A stretch of 64,000 nucleotides of DNA. Source: DATHTC01 sp963746805. GTDB taxonomy: Bacteria; Actinomycetota; Thermoleophilia; Gaiellales; Gaiellaceae. Of this stretch, positions 50,107-59,538 are shown piece after piece. The stretch is from contig CAVVCQ010000008.1 of NCBI GenBank assembly GCA_963746805.1, positions 372,001 to 436,000 on the forward strand. Direction: 5' to 3'. Every line of letters begins with the position of its first letter. Within the stretch, counting starts at the first letter, position 1. The notes below the pieces were generated by a model. The model was given only the letters and a program-made list of their open reading frames with translations, made no database searches and was not told where the DNA came from. A program made the position numbers and the translations under genes.

Positions 50107-50632
50107 TCAGCAGCCGCGGCGCAGCGTCAGGGCGTACGCGAGCTTCACGCTCTCCGTCGCCATGTGCCACGGCCGCCAGAACGGGCTCGACGCCGCGCCC
50201 TCGAGCCGCAGCCGCTCCCCGAAGCAGCGCTCGAGGATCAGCCGGGCGCGGAACACGTGGAAGTCGGAGGTGACGACGACCACGTCGTCCCAGCCGCGCT
50301 CGCGTGCGAGCCGGTCGAGTGCCCTGGCCTCGCCCCTGGTCGAGATCGGGTCGGCCCGGAAGCAGACGAAGCCGCGGCCGCGGGTCCCGGCACAGCTCCT
50401 CCGAGTCCCGGCTGTTCGGCGAGCCGTCGAGCGACACCGCGAGCACCGGCGCGACGCCGGCGGCGACGAGGCGCTCGGCGACCGGGAGCCGGCTCCCGCT
50501 GCCCGCCAGCGACACGACCGCGTCGGCCCGGCCGGCGATCGGACCATCGTCGTGCGGCCACACGAACAGCGCCGAGGCCACGACGAGCCACGCCGCGAGG
50601 AGCGGCAGGCCGACCGCAAGCGCCTTCCTCAC
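50107..50632 (-). CDS. YdcF/SanA-like DUF218 protein, frameshifted near 50390
   Basis: Starts GTG 50632 with a membrane helix (ALAVGLPLLAAWLVVASALFVW), then ADAVVSLAGSGSRLPVAERLV. The frame is lost near 50385-50400, just after S-E-E-L-C. The next frame gives FVCFRADPISTRGEARAL and VVVVTSDFHVFRARLI, the DUF218 core, ending TGA 50107. Joined it is about 175 residues. Family roles lie in envelope processes. GTG overlaps the methyltransferase stop. Confidence 0.7.
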
Positions 50633-51264
50633 GCGGTGCGCTCGCCGACGTACCGGAAGCCGAGCGCCTGGATCGCGTCCGCCTCGACGAGCGTGCGCTC
50701 GAGCGCCTCGGCGGCGACACCGTTGAGGTAGCGATACAGGGCCGGCTGCCACGAGAAGGAGAGCGGGCGGAAGCGGGCCGCGAGCTCGCTGCGCATCGCG
50801 TCGGCGCTGTGCAGCCCGACGTGCTCGTCGTCCCACTCGCGGCGGCACTCCGCCACGGTCTTCGGCCCGGCCGGCAGGCGCCCCGCCGCCACGAGCGCGC
50901 GGCGCTGGCCGTGGAACCACTCCGCGGTCGGCTCGTCGAGCCGGTCGAAGCCGAGCTCCTCGACGAGCACGAGCCCGCCCGGCCGGAGCGCGTCGCGGAT
51001 CCGGTCGAGCCCGACGCTCAGGTCGGTGACGTGGTGGAGCGAGAAGGCCGCGACGACGGCGTCGAAGCGCTCCCCGGGGTCGAGCTCGTCGAGCTTGATC
51101 CGCCGGAAGATCTCGCCCTCGGGTGCCGCCGGGTCGATCGCGACGACCTCGTATCCTGCGCCGTCCATGGTCCGGGCGAGCTCGCCGGCGCCGCAGCCGA
51201 CCTCGAGCACGCGCGCCGGGGGCGGCGGCAGCTCGGCCAGCACGAAGTCGGTGAGGGAGCGCAT
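50629..51264 (-). CDS. SAM-dependent methyltransferase
   Basis: 211 residues: motif I RVLEVGCGAGELARTM, AIDPAAP after strand 2, AAFSLHHVTD and R-P-G-G-L-V-L-V-E-E. Of the Methyltransf_11/25 type, substrate unknown. ATG 51264 is used; GTG 51270 or ATG 51302 are alternatives. Overlaps the YdcF-like gene in a GTGA coupling and is divergent from the AlkZ-like gene. Confidence 0.83.
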   Translation of the reverse strand: MRSLTDFVLAELPPPPARVLEVGCGAGELARTMDGAGYEVVAIDPAAPEGEIFRRIKLDELDPGERFDAVVAAFSLHHVTDLSVGLDRIRDALRPGGLVLVEELGFDRLDEPTAEWFHGQRRALVAAGRLPAGPKTVAECRREWDDEHVGLHSADAMRSELAARFRPLSFSWQPALYRYLNGVAAEALERTLVEADAIQALGFRYVGERTA

Positions 51265-51348
51265 GTCCACGGTGGGAGTCGCCGCCCTGCGGCGGCACGT
51301 CATAGGGTGGCAGAGGTACGCGACGCGGCCGCGAGGGAGCGAGGCGCC

Positions 51349-52461
51349 GTGGACACGCTGACCCTCCGGCAGGCGCGTCGCCTCGCGGTGCGCGCGACCC
51401 GACTCGACCGGCCGCAGCCGCGGTCGATCCTCGAGGTCGTCCACGACACCGGAGCGCTCCAGCTCGACCCGACACGCTCGATCGCCCGCTCCGAGCAGCT
51501 CGTCCTGTTCTCCCGGCTCGGCCGCTACGACGTCGCCGAGCTCGACCGGCTGCTGTGGGAGGAGCGGGCGCTCTTCACCTGGCGCGCGTTCCTGTACCCC
51601 GTCGACGCCTGGCCGCTCGTCCAGGCGGTGGGGCGCAACTATCCGCCCGCCGACGCCCGCGGCGGCCGGGTCCGCCCCTGGCTCGAGGACAACGCGTCGT
51701 TCCGCCGATACGTGCTCTCGACGCTGCGCCGCCGCGGCCCGCTGCGCCAGAGCGAGCTCGAGGACCGGTCGGTGCGGCCGTGGGAGTCGACCGGGTGGTC
51801 GCACGGGAAGAACGTGAGCCAGCTGCTCGAGTTCCTCTGGGCGCAGGGCGCCGTGCTCGTCGCCGGCCGCGTGGGGCAGGAACGGATCTGGGACGTCGCC
51901 GACCGCGTCGTCCCGCCCGCGAAGGCGCTACCCACGGCCGCGGCCGCGCGGCACCACGTCGAGCAGCGCTACCGCCAGGTCGGGCCGATGACCGCGTCGG
52001 GGTGGAAGCGCATCCCCAACTTCTGGCTGCTCCCACTGGAGGAGGCCTTCGCCGGGCTCGTCCGCGACGACGTGCTCGTCCCGCACGAGGTCCAGGGACT
52101 GAAGGGGCCGTGGTACGTCCACCGCGACCTGCTCGCCGACCGCCGCCCCTTCCGCGGGCGGACGACGGTGCTGTCGCCGTTCGACCCGCTGATCTACGAC
52201 CGCACGCGCGCCGAGCGGCTGTGGGGCTTCCGCTACAAGCTCGAGATCTACGTCCCCGCGGACAAGCGGGAGTACGGCTACTACGTCCTTCCGGTCCTCC
52301 ACGGCGACCGCGTCGCGGGGCGGATCGACGTCGTCCACGACCGGAAGGCGAACGTCCTGCGCGTGAACGGCGTCTGGTGGGAGGACGAGCCGGTGGACGA
52401 GCTCGACGGCGTCCTCGACGACCTCGCCGCCTGGGTCGGCGCCGCTAGCATCGAGCGCTGA
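51349..52461 (+). CDS. winged-helix protein of the AlkZ/YcaQ DNA glycosylase family
   Basis: 370 residues. It begins TLTLRQARRLAVRATRLDRP and contains GALQLDPTRSIARSEQLVLF, the region holding the glutamine motif of YcaQ, then tandem winged-helix features and VLSPFDPLIYDRTRAERLWGF near the end, the family hallmark. AlkZ unhooks DNA interstrand crosslinks; YcaQ acts on related lesions. GTG 51349 follows GAGG. Only one Q of the Q-x-Q motif is visible, so activity is uncertain. Confidence 0.8.
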   Translation: MDTLTLRQARRLAVRATRLDRPQPRSILEVVHDTGALQLDPTRSIARSEQLVLFSRLGRYDVAELDRLLWEERALFTWRAFLYPVDAWPLVQAVGRNYPPADARGGRVRPWLEDNASFRRYVLSTLRRRGPLRQSELEDRSVRPWESTGWSHGKNVSQLLEFLWAQGAVLVAGRVGQERIWDVADRVVPPAKALPTAAAARHHVEQRYRQVGPMTASGWKRIPNFWLLPLEEAFAGLVRDDVLVPHEVQGLKGPWYVHRDLLADRRPFRGRTTVLSPFDPLIYDRTRAERLWGFRYKLEIYVPADKREYGYYVLPVLHGDRVAGRIDVVHDRKANVLRVNGVWWEDEPVDELDGVLDDLAAWVGAASIER

Positions 52462-52462
52462 G

Positions 52463-53611
52463 ATGGACTTCGAGACGCGAGCGATCCACGAGGGTCAGGA
52501 GCCCGATCCGGCGACCGGCGCCGTGATCACGCCGATCTACCAGACGGCGACGTACGTGCAGGAGGAGGTCGGGCGGCACAAGGGCTACGACTACTCCCGC
52601 GTCGCCAACCCGACGCGGACGGCGCTCGAGACCGCGCTCGCCTCGCTCGAGGAGGCCGAGTTCGGGCTCGCGTACGCGTCCGGGATCGGCGCGAGCTCGA
52701 CGCTCATGCACCTGCTGAGCCCCGGCGACCGCTGCGTCCTCGTCGCGGACGTCTACGGCGGCGTCTACCGCATGACCTCGCAGGTGTACGAGCCGAAGGG
52801 TTACGCGTTCGAGTACGTGCCCGCCGCCGACCTCAACGCCGACGCGGCCGCTCACCTGGACGAGCGCACGCGGATGGTCTGGCTCGAGTCCCCGTCCAAC
52901 CCGATGCTGAACGTCCTCGACCTGCGCGCGATCTCCGACGCGGCCCATGCCGCCGGCGCGCTCGTCGTCGTCGACAACACCTTCGCCACGCCGTACCTCC
53001 AGAACCCGCTCGCGCTCGGCGCCGACGTCGTCCTCCACTCGACGACGAAGTACCTCGGCGGGCACTCGGACGTGATCGGCGGCTTCCTCGCCACGAACGA
53101 CCCCACGATCGCGGAGCGCCTGCGCTTCCTGCAGAAGTCGCTCGGTGCCGTGCCCGGGCCGTTCGACTCGTGGCTCGTCCTGCGCGGGATCAAGACGCTC
53201 GCGCTGCGGATGGCGCGGCACTCCGAGAACGCGCGCCGCGTCGCCGCGTTCCTCGAGGAGCACGACGCCGTCGCGAGGGTGCTCTACCCGGGCCTCGCCT
53301 CGCACCCGATGCACGAGCTCGCGGCCCGGCAGATGCGCGACTTCGGCGGCATGGTCTCGTTCCTCGCGCACTCGCACGAGCAGGCGCTCGCGATCTGCCG
53401 CTCGACGCACCTGTTCCGGCTCGCCGAGTCGCTCGGCGGGGTCGAGTCGCTGATCGAGCTGCCCGCGGCGATGACGCATGCCTCGACGGCCGAGGCGCCC
53501 TTCGCGGCGCCGGCGGAGCTGATCCGGCTGTCGGTCGGGATCGAGTCGGCCGACGACCTGCTCGAGGACCTGGAGCAGGCGCTCGTCGCCTCTGCCGCGC
53601 TCGCCTCGTAG
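52463..53611 (+). CDS. cystathionine gamma-lyase/synthase-family enzyme
   Basis: 382 residues, Cys/Met-metabolism PLP enzyme, fold type I. PLP Lys196 in HSTTKYLGGHSDV; YSRVANPT and the G-I-G-A-S-S-T loop bind phosphate; DNTFATPYLQNPLALGAD precedes. Either gamma-lyase or gamma-synthase by sequence alone; the cbs gene 2.4 kb upstream favours the lyase (cystathionine to cysteine). ATG 52463. Confidence 0.9.
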   Translation: MDFETRAIHEGQEPDPATGAVITPIYQTATYVQEEVGRHKGYDYSRVANPTRTALETALASLEEAEFGLAYASGIGASSTLMHLLSPGDRCVLVADVYGGVYRMTSQVYEPKGYAFEYVPAADLNADAAAHLDERTRMVWLESPSNPMLNVLDLRAISDAAHAAGALVVVDNTFATPYLQNPLALGADVVLHSTTKYLGGHSDVIGGFLATNDPTIAERLRFLQKSLGAVPGPFDSWLVLRGIKTLALRMARHSENARRVAAFLEEHDAVARVLYPGLASHPMHELAARQMRDFGGMVSFLAHSHEQALAICRSTHLFRLAESLGGVESLIELPAAMTHASTAEAPFAAPAELIRLSVGIESADDLLEDLEQALVASAALAS

Positions 53612-53615
53612 CCCC

Positions 53616-54470
53616 GTGTCGACTGGCCTCGAGCCGATCGACCTCCACCACCAGGGCCGCGACCGGGTCATCGGCGTCTACCTCGTCGAGACCGAGGACG
53701 GGCTCGCGCTCCACGACTGCGGGCCTGCATCCGCGGTCGCGGGCCTGAAGGCGGGCCTCGACGCGCGTGGCCTCGCGCTCACGGACGTCCGGCACCTGCT
53801 CCTCTCGCACATCCACCTCGACCACGCCGGCGCCGCGGGCGTCCTCGTGCGGGAGCACCCGGGGCTGCAGGTGCACGTGTCGGAGGTCGGCGCGCCGCAC
53901 CTCGTCGACCCGTCGCGGCTCGAGGCGAGCGCACGCCGGCTGTACGGCGACCGCTTCGACACGCTCTGGGGCGAGCTCGCGCCGGTACCAGAGGCGAACG
54001 TCCGGGTCGTCGGCTCGCGCGTCGTCGGCCTCGACTGCTTCCCGTCCCCCGGCCACGCGAAGCACCACGTCTGCTACCTCGACCGCGACGGGACGCTCCT
54101 CGCCGGCGACGCGGCAGGCGTCCGCATCCAGCCGACGACGTTCGTGATGCCGCCGACGCCGCCGCCGGACGTCGACGTCGAGGCCTGGCACCGCACGCTC
54201 GACGAGATCGAGCGACGCGGCCCGGAGCGGCTCGCGCTCATCCACTTCGGCGTCGCGACCGACGTCGGGCGCCACCTCGCCGACCTGCGCGCGCGGCTGG
54301 ACGAGTGGGCCGAGATCGCGCGCCGCGTCCCCGACGCCGACGCCTTCGCCGCCGAGGTCGAGGCCGGACTGGACGTGGACGAGGAGACCCGGCGCGCGCT
54401 CGACTCGGCGATCCCGTTCTGGCAGTCGTACCTCGGCCTCGCCCGCTACTGGAGCACACGTGCTGCGTGA
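53616..54470 (+). CDS. MBL-fold metallohydrolase
   Basis: 284 residues. Two-metal site H65-x-H67-x-D69-H70 in LLLSHIHLDHAGAAG, then PSPGHAKHHVCYL and LLAGDAAGVR provide later ligands. The C-terminus is helical. Resembles glyoxalase II-like or persulfide-dioxygenase-like hydrolases; next to a transsulfuration gene a sulfur role is possible but unproven. GTG 53616 directly follows the lyase; its end overlaps the MFS gene by 11 bases. Confidence 0.85.
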   Translation: MSTGLEPIDLHHQGRDRVIGVYLVETEDGLALHDCGPASAVAGLKAGLDARGLALTDVRHLLLSHIHLDHAGAAGVLVREHPGLQVHVSEVGAPHLVDPSRLEASARRLYGDRFDTLWGELAPVPEANVRVVGSRVVGLDCFPSPGHAKHHVCYLDRDGTLLAGDAAGVRIQPTTFVMPPTPPPDVDVEAWHRTLDEIERRGPERLALIHFGVATDVGRHLADLRARLDEWAEIARRVPDADAFAAEVEAGLDVDEETRRALDSAIPFWQSYLGLARYWSTRAA

Positions 54471-55749
54471 GGCATCGGCCGCGCTCCGCGAGCGCGACTT
54501 CCGCCTCCTCTTCCTCGCCCGCACCGCCTCGCTGCTGGGAACCAGCTTCGCCCCGGTCGCGCTCGCCTTCGCGGTCCTCGACGACCTCGACGGGAGCCCG
54601 ACCGAGCTCGGAGTCGTGCTCGCGGCCCAGTGGGTCCCGCAGATCCTGCTGACGCTCGTCGGCGGCGTCTGGGCCGACCGGCTGCCGCGCAACCTCGTGA
54701 TGGTCGGCACGGACCTGACGATGTTCGCCGTCCAGGCGATCGTCGCCACGTTGCTGCTCACGGGGACGGCCGAGCTCTGGCACCTGCTCGTGCTCCAGGC
54801 CGTGCGCGGGTCGGCGGACGCCTTCTTCTGGCCCGCCGCCGCCGGGCTGACGCCGCACGTCGTCAGCGAGACCCGGCTGCAGGAGGCGAACGCGCTCCTC
54901 CGCCTGTCCAACAGCATGACGAGGATCGTCGGCGCCGCCGCCGCCGGCGTGGTCGTCGCCGCCGTCGGCTCGGGCTGGGCGCTCGCCTTCGACGCCACCA
55001 CGTTCCTGGTCAGCGCGGCCTTCCTCGTCCGACTGCGGCTCCCGCGCACGCTGCACGCGAAGGCGCAGAACCTCGTCCGCGAGCTGCGCGAGGGCTGGGA
55101 CGAGTTCCGCTCCCGCACCTGGCTGTGGGCGATCGTCCTCGCCGCGGCGCTCGGCAACATGGGCTTCGGCGCCGCGATCACCGTGCTCGGGCCCACGATC
55201 GCCGACCGCGACCTCGGCGGCGCCGCGGCCTGGGGCGCGATCGTCTCGTCCGAGGCCGTCGGCTTCCTCCTCGGCGGCCTGCTCTCGCTCCGGATCCGGC
55301 CGGAGCGGCCGCTCGTCGTGGCCATGCTCGGCATCCTCCTGAGCGGGCCGCTGTTCGTCCTGCTCGCGGTGGCGGCGCCGCTGCCGCTGATCATGGCCGC
55401 GGGCGTGGTGGCCGGCATCGGAATCGAGGTGTTCGGCGTCCTCTGGGACACGGCCCTGCAGCAGCACGTCCCGCGCGACCGCCTCTCGCGCGTCGCCGCC
55501 TGGGACCAGCTCGGCTCGTTCGTCGTCATCCCGATCGGGCTCACCATCGTCGGCCCGATCGCCGCCGCCATCGGCGTCACCGAGGCGCTGCTCCTGTTCA
55601 CCGCCGTCGTGCTCGTCCCGAACGCGCTCGTGCTGCTGAGCCGCGACGTGCGCACACTCCGCCGCGTGGAGGTCGGGGAGCCGGCATCGGCCCTCCCGCC
55701 GCGGCCGCACCCTCAGACCGACTCGGCGACCGAGACCGCCGCCTCGTAG
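54460..55749 (+). CDS. MFS transporter
   Basis: 429 residues, about twelve membrane helices. It begins LREASAALRERDFRLLFLAR, typical of enterobactin-exporter-like MFS proteins. The motif A-like loop is WADRLPRN. Substrate unknown, probably an exporter. GTG 54460 overlaps the MBL gene. Its last 37 bases overlap the end of the convergent glycosyltransferase gene. Confidence 0.87.
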   Translation: MLREASAALRERDFRLLFLARTASLLGTSFAPVALAFAVLDDLDGSPTELGVVLAAQWVPQILLTLVGGVWADRLPRNLVMVGTDLTMFAVQAIVATLLLTGTAELWHLLVLQAVRGSADAFFWPAAAGLTPHVVSETRLQEANALLRLSNSMTRIVGAAAAGVVVAAVGSGWALAFDATTFLVSAAFLVRLRLPRTLHAKAQNLVRELREGWDEFRSRTWLWAIVLAAALGNMGFGAAITVLGPTIADRDLGGAAAWGAIVSSEAVGFLLGGLLSLRIRPERPLVVAMLGILLSGPLFVLLAVAAPLPLIMAAGVVAGIGIEVFGVLWDTALQQHVPRDRLSRVAAWDQLGSFVVIPIGLTIVGPIAAAIGVTEALLLFTAVVLVPNALVLLSRDVRTLRRVEVGEPASALPPRPHPQTDSATETAAS

Positions 55750-56750
55750 GCGGCGAGGTAGTCCTGCACCATTCGCTCGGGAGCGAACTGCTCCTCGACC
55801 GAGATCCGAATCGCGGTCGGGTCGAGCGCGTCGGTGACGTCGAGGGCAGCGGGCATGTCCTGGTAGCGGTCGACGATCGCGCCGTTGACGCCGTCGTCGA
55901 TGACCTCCTCGACCGCGCCCCAGCGGGTGGCGATCACCGGCGTCCCGCACGCCATCGACTCGATCATCACCAGCCCGAACGGCTCCTCCCACTGGATCGG
56001 GAAGAGCGTCGCGCGCGCGTTGCCGAGCAGCTCGACCTTCTCGCCGTGGTTGACCTCGCCGAGGTACTCGATCTGGTCGTCGAGGTGCGGGGCGACGAAC
56101 TCGTCGAAGTACTGGCGCTCGAGCGGCTCGCGGTTCTTGCCCGCGATCTTCAGCGGCAGCCCTGCGGCCCGGGCGACGGCGATTGCGCGGTGGCACCCCT
56201 TCTCGACGCTCATCCGGCCGAGGAAGCAGAGGTAGTCGCCGCGGTGCGCGGTCCCCGGGTAGAGCGAGAAGTCGAGCGCGTTCGGGCAGTTGGCGAGCCA
56301 CGGCAGGTCCGGCCGCGGCTTGCGCTGGTTCAGCGAGAGCGAGATGAGCTTCGCCGCCGGGTTGAGACGACAGACCGTCGCATAGAGCTCTCCGGGCTCG
56401 CCGTTCATCGGGCCGTGGACCGTGTGCACCGCCGGCGTGCGTGAGAGCCCGGACAGGGTCAACCCGAGCAGGCCCGTATGGTCGTGGAGGATGTCGAACT
56501 CGTCGGCACCGTCGAGCGCGTACATGAAGTGCCGCAGCTCCCAGAACGTGTGCCCGATCCACTCGCTCGGGGCCGTCTCGTAGACGGCGCGGAGCTCGGC
56601 CAGGGTCTGCGAGTCGCCGGAGGCGTAGAGCGCGACGTCATGGCCCGCGTCGACGAGCCCGTCGGCGAGCAGCGAGACGACCCATTCGATGCCGCCGTAG
56701 CCCGTCGGCGGGACGGGGAACCAGACCGGGCTGACGATCGCGACCCTCAC
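55713..56750 (-). CDS. family 4 glycosyltransferase
   Basis: 345 residues of GT-B fold. The N-terminal loop is VWFPVPPTGYGGIEWVVSLL. The acceptor half includes DILHDHTGLLG, and the donor site has CFLGRMSVEKG and PIQWEEPFGLVMIESMACGTPV, the E-x(7)-E motif. It adds sugar from a nucleotide donor; targets unknown. GTG 56750 overlaps the stop of the debranching-like gene, suggesting a joint role in glycan metabolism. Confidence 0.88.
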   Translation of the reverse strand: MRVAIVSPVWFPVPPTGYGGIEWVVSLLADGLVDAGHDVALYASGDSQTLAELRAVYETAPSEWIGHTFWELRHFMYALDGADEFDILHDHTGLLGLTLSGLSRTPAVHTVHGPMNGEPGELYATVCRLNPAAKLISLSLNQRKPRPDLPWLANCPNALDFSLYPGTAHRGDYLCFLGRMSVEKGCHRAIAVARAAGLPLKIAGKNREPLERQYFDEFVAPHLDDQIEYLGEVNHGEKVELLGNARATLFPIQWEEPFGLVMIESMACGTPVIATRWGAVEEVIDDGVNGAIVDRYQDMPAALDVTDALDPTAIRISVEEQFAPERMVQDYLAAYEAAVSVAESV

Positions 56751-58810
56751 GCAGGCTCGATCTCCACCCGCCCTTCGCGTGTAACCACGTCCCAGCGACG
56801 GCCGAAGGCGCGAACGCCCTCGAGGCGCACGTCCCCGACCCACGACGGCAGGTCGGGCGCGACGCTCTCGAGCGCATGCCGCGCGCCGTTCGGCCGCAGC
56901 CCGAGCAACAGCTGGAGCAGCAGCACGGGCGTCCCCGCCGCCCACGCCTGCGGCCGCGCCGCCGTCGGGTACGCGATCGGGAACGGCGTCTCGGAGCGCG
57001 GCAGCCCGGCGAAGACCTCCGGCAGCTGGTAGTCGAAGAACTCCGACGCCTCGAGCATCCGCCGCGCGATCCGGAACGCCTCGAACCAGCGGCCCGCGCG
57101 GGCGAGCCCCGCCGCGATGAGGGAGTTGTCGTGGGGCCAGACCGTGCCGTTGTGGTAGCTCAGCGGGTTGTAGCCGGCGTCGTCGGCCGACATCGTCCGC
57201 ACGCCCCAGCCGGAGAAAAGCGCGTCGGCCGCGAGCGCGTCCACGATGCACTCGACGCGCTCCTCCGGGACGATCCCGCTCCACAGCAGGTGGCCGACGT
57301 TCGAGGAGAGCGAGTCGACCTGCTGCTTCGCGCCGTCGAGCGCGAGCGCGTAGTAGCCGCCGCGCGAGTCGACCCAGAAGGCCTCGTTGAACCGCTCCAT
57401 GAGCGCGTCGGCCTCCGCATCGAGGCGCTCGGCGAGCGGCCGGTCGCGCCACGCCAGGCGCGCCAGCTCGGCCATTCTCCGCTTCGCGTCGTAGACGTAC
57501 CCCTGGACCTCGCACGGCGCGATCGGGCCCTCCGCGATGCGCCCGTCGGCGAAGCGCTGCGAGTCGCCGGAGTCCTTCCACGACTGGTTGAGGAGCCCGC
57601 GCGGGGTCCGCCGCTCGTACTCCACGAACCCATCACCGTCGCGGTCGCCCCACTGGTCGATCCATGCGAGCGCGCGCAGCGCGGGCTCGTGCAACTCGCG
57701 CGCGAGGCCGAGGTCCTCCGTCCAGCGGATCACCTCCGAGAGCAGGACGAGCCAGAGCGGTGTCGCGTCGGCGGAGCCGTAGTAGACGGGGAACCAGCGC
57801 TCCGCCGCCTTGCCGTGCCGCACCTCGTGGCAGATCTTCCCCGGCTCGGCGTCGATCTCCGGGTCGTCGACGTCCGCCTGCAGCCGCGCCAGCGCGCGGA
57901 GCGCCCCGATCGCGAGCTCGGGCCCGAAGAGCAGCGTCTGGAACGAGGTGATGAGCGTGTCCCGGCCGAACACAGTCATGAACCACGGCATCCCTGCGGC
58001 AGGGAGCTTGTCGAGACCGCGCTTGGTGCGGATCCGCAGGGCGGCCAGGTCCGCGACCGACCGCGCGAACGAGCGGACGAGCGGGTCCCACGTCCCGCGC
58101 AGCTGCGGCACCTGGAGCTGCCAGGCGGAGAGCGAGTCGCGGACGTGGTCGAGTTCGCCGCCGAAGTGCTGCTCGGCGTGGCGCGGGTTCAGCAGCGTCC
58201 CGTCCGACGAGACGTAGACGTCGACGTCGAGGTGCCACTCCTCGCGCGGCTCGAGCTCGATCGTCCACGCGACCGAGTCGCCGTCCACCTCGCCGGGCCG
58301 CGAGAGGATCACCTGTGTCTGCGCGTGCCACCCCGCGCCGAGGTCCTCCATCACGAACTGCCCGTGCTCCGGGTCCCACGCGACGCGCGCCGGGTCGGGG
58401 AGCGGCGCCGCATGGAGCGGGTCGCCGAGCGAGAAGTCGCGGTCCTTCACGGTGAAGATGTCCGCGAAGTCCGCCTCGAGCTCGAGTCGGACGACGAACG
58501 CGGCGGCCTCCATCGACTCGTTGCGGATCCGCAGCCGCTCGCGCATCCCCTGGCCGACGAAGCGCTCGCGCGCGATCGAGAGCGCGTCCGGCGGCAGCCC
58601 GCCGGCGAGCGGGTTCCGCAGGAAGAACGCGGCCGAGTAGTACTCGACCTTGGCGGACGAGAGCAGCAGCGGCCGGTGGCCGTTGACGCTGAGCCGAAGC
58701 GCCGAGAGGAAGCGCGTGTCGTCCGCGAAGAAGCCCGTGGTCCCACCGCCGATGTCGCCGCGCTCGTCGCAGATGCAGAAGGTCGAGCCCTCGAGGATCG
58801 TGAGGGTCAC
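56747..58810 (-). CDS. glycogen-debranching-like amylo-alpha-1,6-glucosidase
   Basis: 687 residues. N-terminal beta domain (VTLTILEGSTFCICDERGD) of the GDE_N_bis type, then an alpha/alpha toroid catalytic half: MPWFMTVFGRDTLITSFQTL, LLNQSWKDSGDS, PCEVQGYVYDAKRRMAEL and NPLSYHNGTVWPHDNSLIAAG. The Asp/Glu-rich segments fit inverting glucosidases. GTG 58810 overlaps the SDR stop; the end overlaps the glycosyltransferase start. Confidence 0.87.
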   Translation of the reverse strand: MTLTILEGSTFCICDERGDIGGGTTGFFADDTRFLSALRLSVNGHRPLLLSSAKVEYYSAAFFLRNPLAGGLPPDALSIARERFVGQGMRERLRIRNESMEAAAFVVRLELEADFADIFTVKDRDFSLGDPLHAAPLPDPARVAWDPEHGQFVMEDLGAGWHAQTQVILSRPGEVDGDSVAWTIELEPREEWHLDVDVYVSSDGTLLNPRHAEQHFGGELDHVRDSLSAWQLQVPQLRGTWDPLVRSFARSVADLAALRIRTKRGLDKLPAAGMPWFMTVFGRDTLITSFQTLLFGPELAIGALRALARLQADVDDPEIDAEPGKICHEVRHGKAAERWFPVYYGSADATPLWLVLLSEVIRWTEDLGLARELHEPALRALAWIDQWGDRDGDGFVEYERRTPRGLLNQSWKDSGDSQRFADGRIAEGPIAPCEVQGYVYDAKRRMAELARLAWRDRPLAERLDAEADALMERFNEAFWVDSRGGYYALALDGAKQQVDSLSSNVGHLLWSGIVPEERVECIVDALAADALFSGWGVRTMSADDAGYNPLSYHNGTVWPHDNSLIAAGLARAGRWFEAFRIARRMLEASEFFDYQLPEVFAGLPRSETPFPIAYPTAARPQAWAAGTPVLLLQLLLGLRPNGARHALESVAPDLPSWVGDVRLEGVRAFGRRWDVVTREGRVEIEPA

Positions 58811-59538
58811 GGCTCCGACCGCAGGATCCTCGCGCCCGAGGACTGCGCGAGCGCCTTCACCACGATCTCGTCGACGTTCACGTGCGGGGGCCGCGTCACG
58901 GCGAAGACGACGCACTCGGCCACGTCGTCCGGGGTCATCGCCTCGACGCCCGCGTAGACGGCCTTTGCCGCCTCCTCGTCGCCGCGGAAGCGGACGCGCG
59001 AGAAGTCCGTCTCGACGAGGCCCGGGTCGACCGTGGTGAGACGGATCGGCCGGCCGAGCAGATCCTCGCGAAGGGCGTAGGTGAAGCCCCGCACGGCGTA
59101 CTTCGACGTGATGTAGAGCGACCCGTTCGCGTACGCCTGCCGGCCCGCGATCGAGCCGATGTTGACGATGTGCCCGCCGTCTCGGATGTGCGGCAGGCAG
59201 AGGCGCGTCATCCGGATGAGGCCGTTCACGTTCGTCTCCAGCACGACTCGCTCGTCCTCCTCCGACGACTCCGAGAAGGGGTCGCGGCCGAGGGCGAGGC
59301 CGGCGCCGTTGACGAGCAGGTCGATGCCGCCGAGCACGTCGAGGGCCTGGGCGACGAACGCCTCGCAGCTCGCCGGGTCGGTCACGTCGAGCTCGAGCGC
59401 GACGTCGGCGTCGATCCGGTCGGCGCGGCGCGCCCCGCCGGCCACGCGCACGCCCTCGGCGCGCAGCCCGCGGACGATGGCGGCGCCGATCCCGCTCGAT
59501 GCGCCCGTGACGATCGCGGTCTTCCCCTCGAGCCTCAC
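58807..59538 (-). CDS. short-chain dehydrogenase/reductase
   Basis: 243 residues: cofactor loop TGASSGIGAAIV, D-V-T-D-P, VNGAGLALG, catalytic Ser in NIGSIAG and Tyr-Lys in YITSKYAVRG. The C-terminal part MTPDDVAECVVFAVTRPPHV is typical of YdfG-like serine/3-hydroxy acid dehydrogenases. GTG 59538 overlaps the CDF gene stop. Confidence 0.88.
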   Translation of the reverse strand: MRLEGKTAIVTGASSGIGAAIVRGLRAEGVRVAGGARRADRIDADVALELDVTDPASCEAFVAQALDVLGGIDLLVNGAGLALGRDPFSESSEEDERVVLETNVNGLIRMTRLCLPHIRDGGHIVNIGSIAGRQAYANGSLYITSKYAVRGFTYALREDLLGRPIRLTTVDPGLVETDFSRVRFRGDEEAAKAVYAGVEAMTPDDVAECVVFAVTRPPHVNVDEIVVKALAQSSGARILRSEP

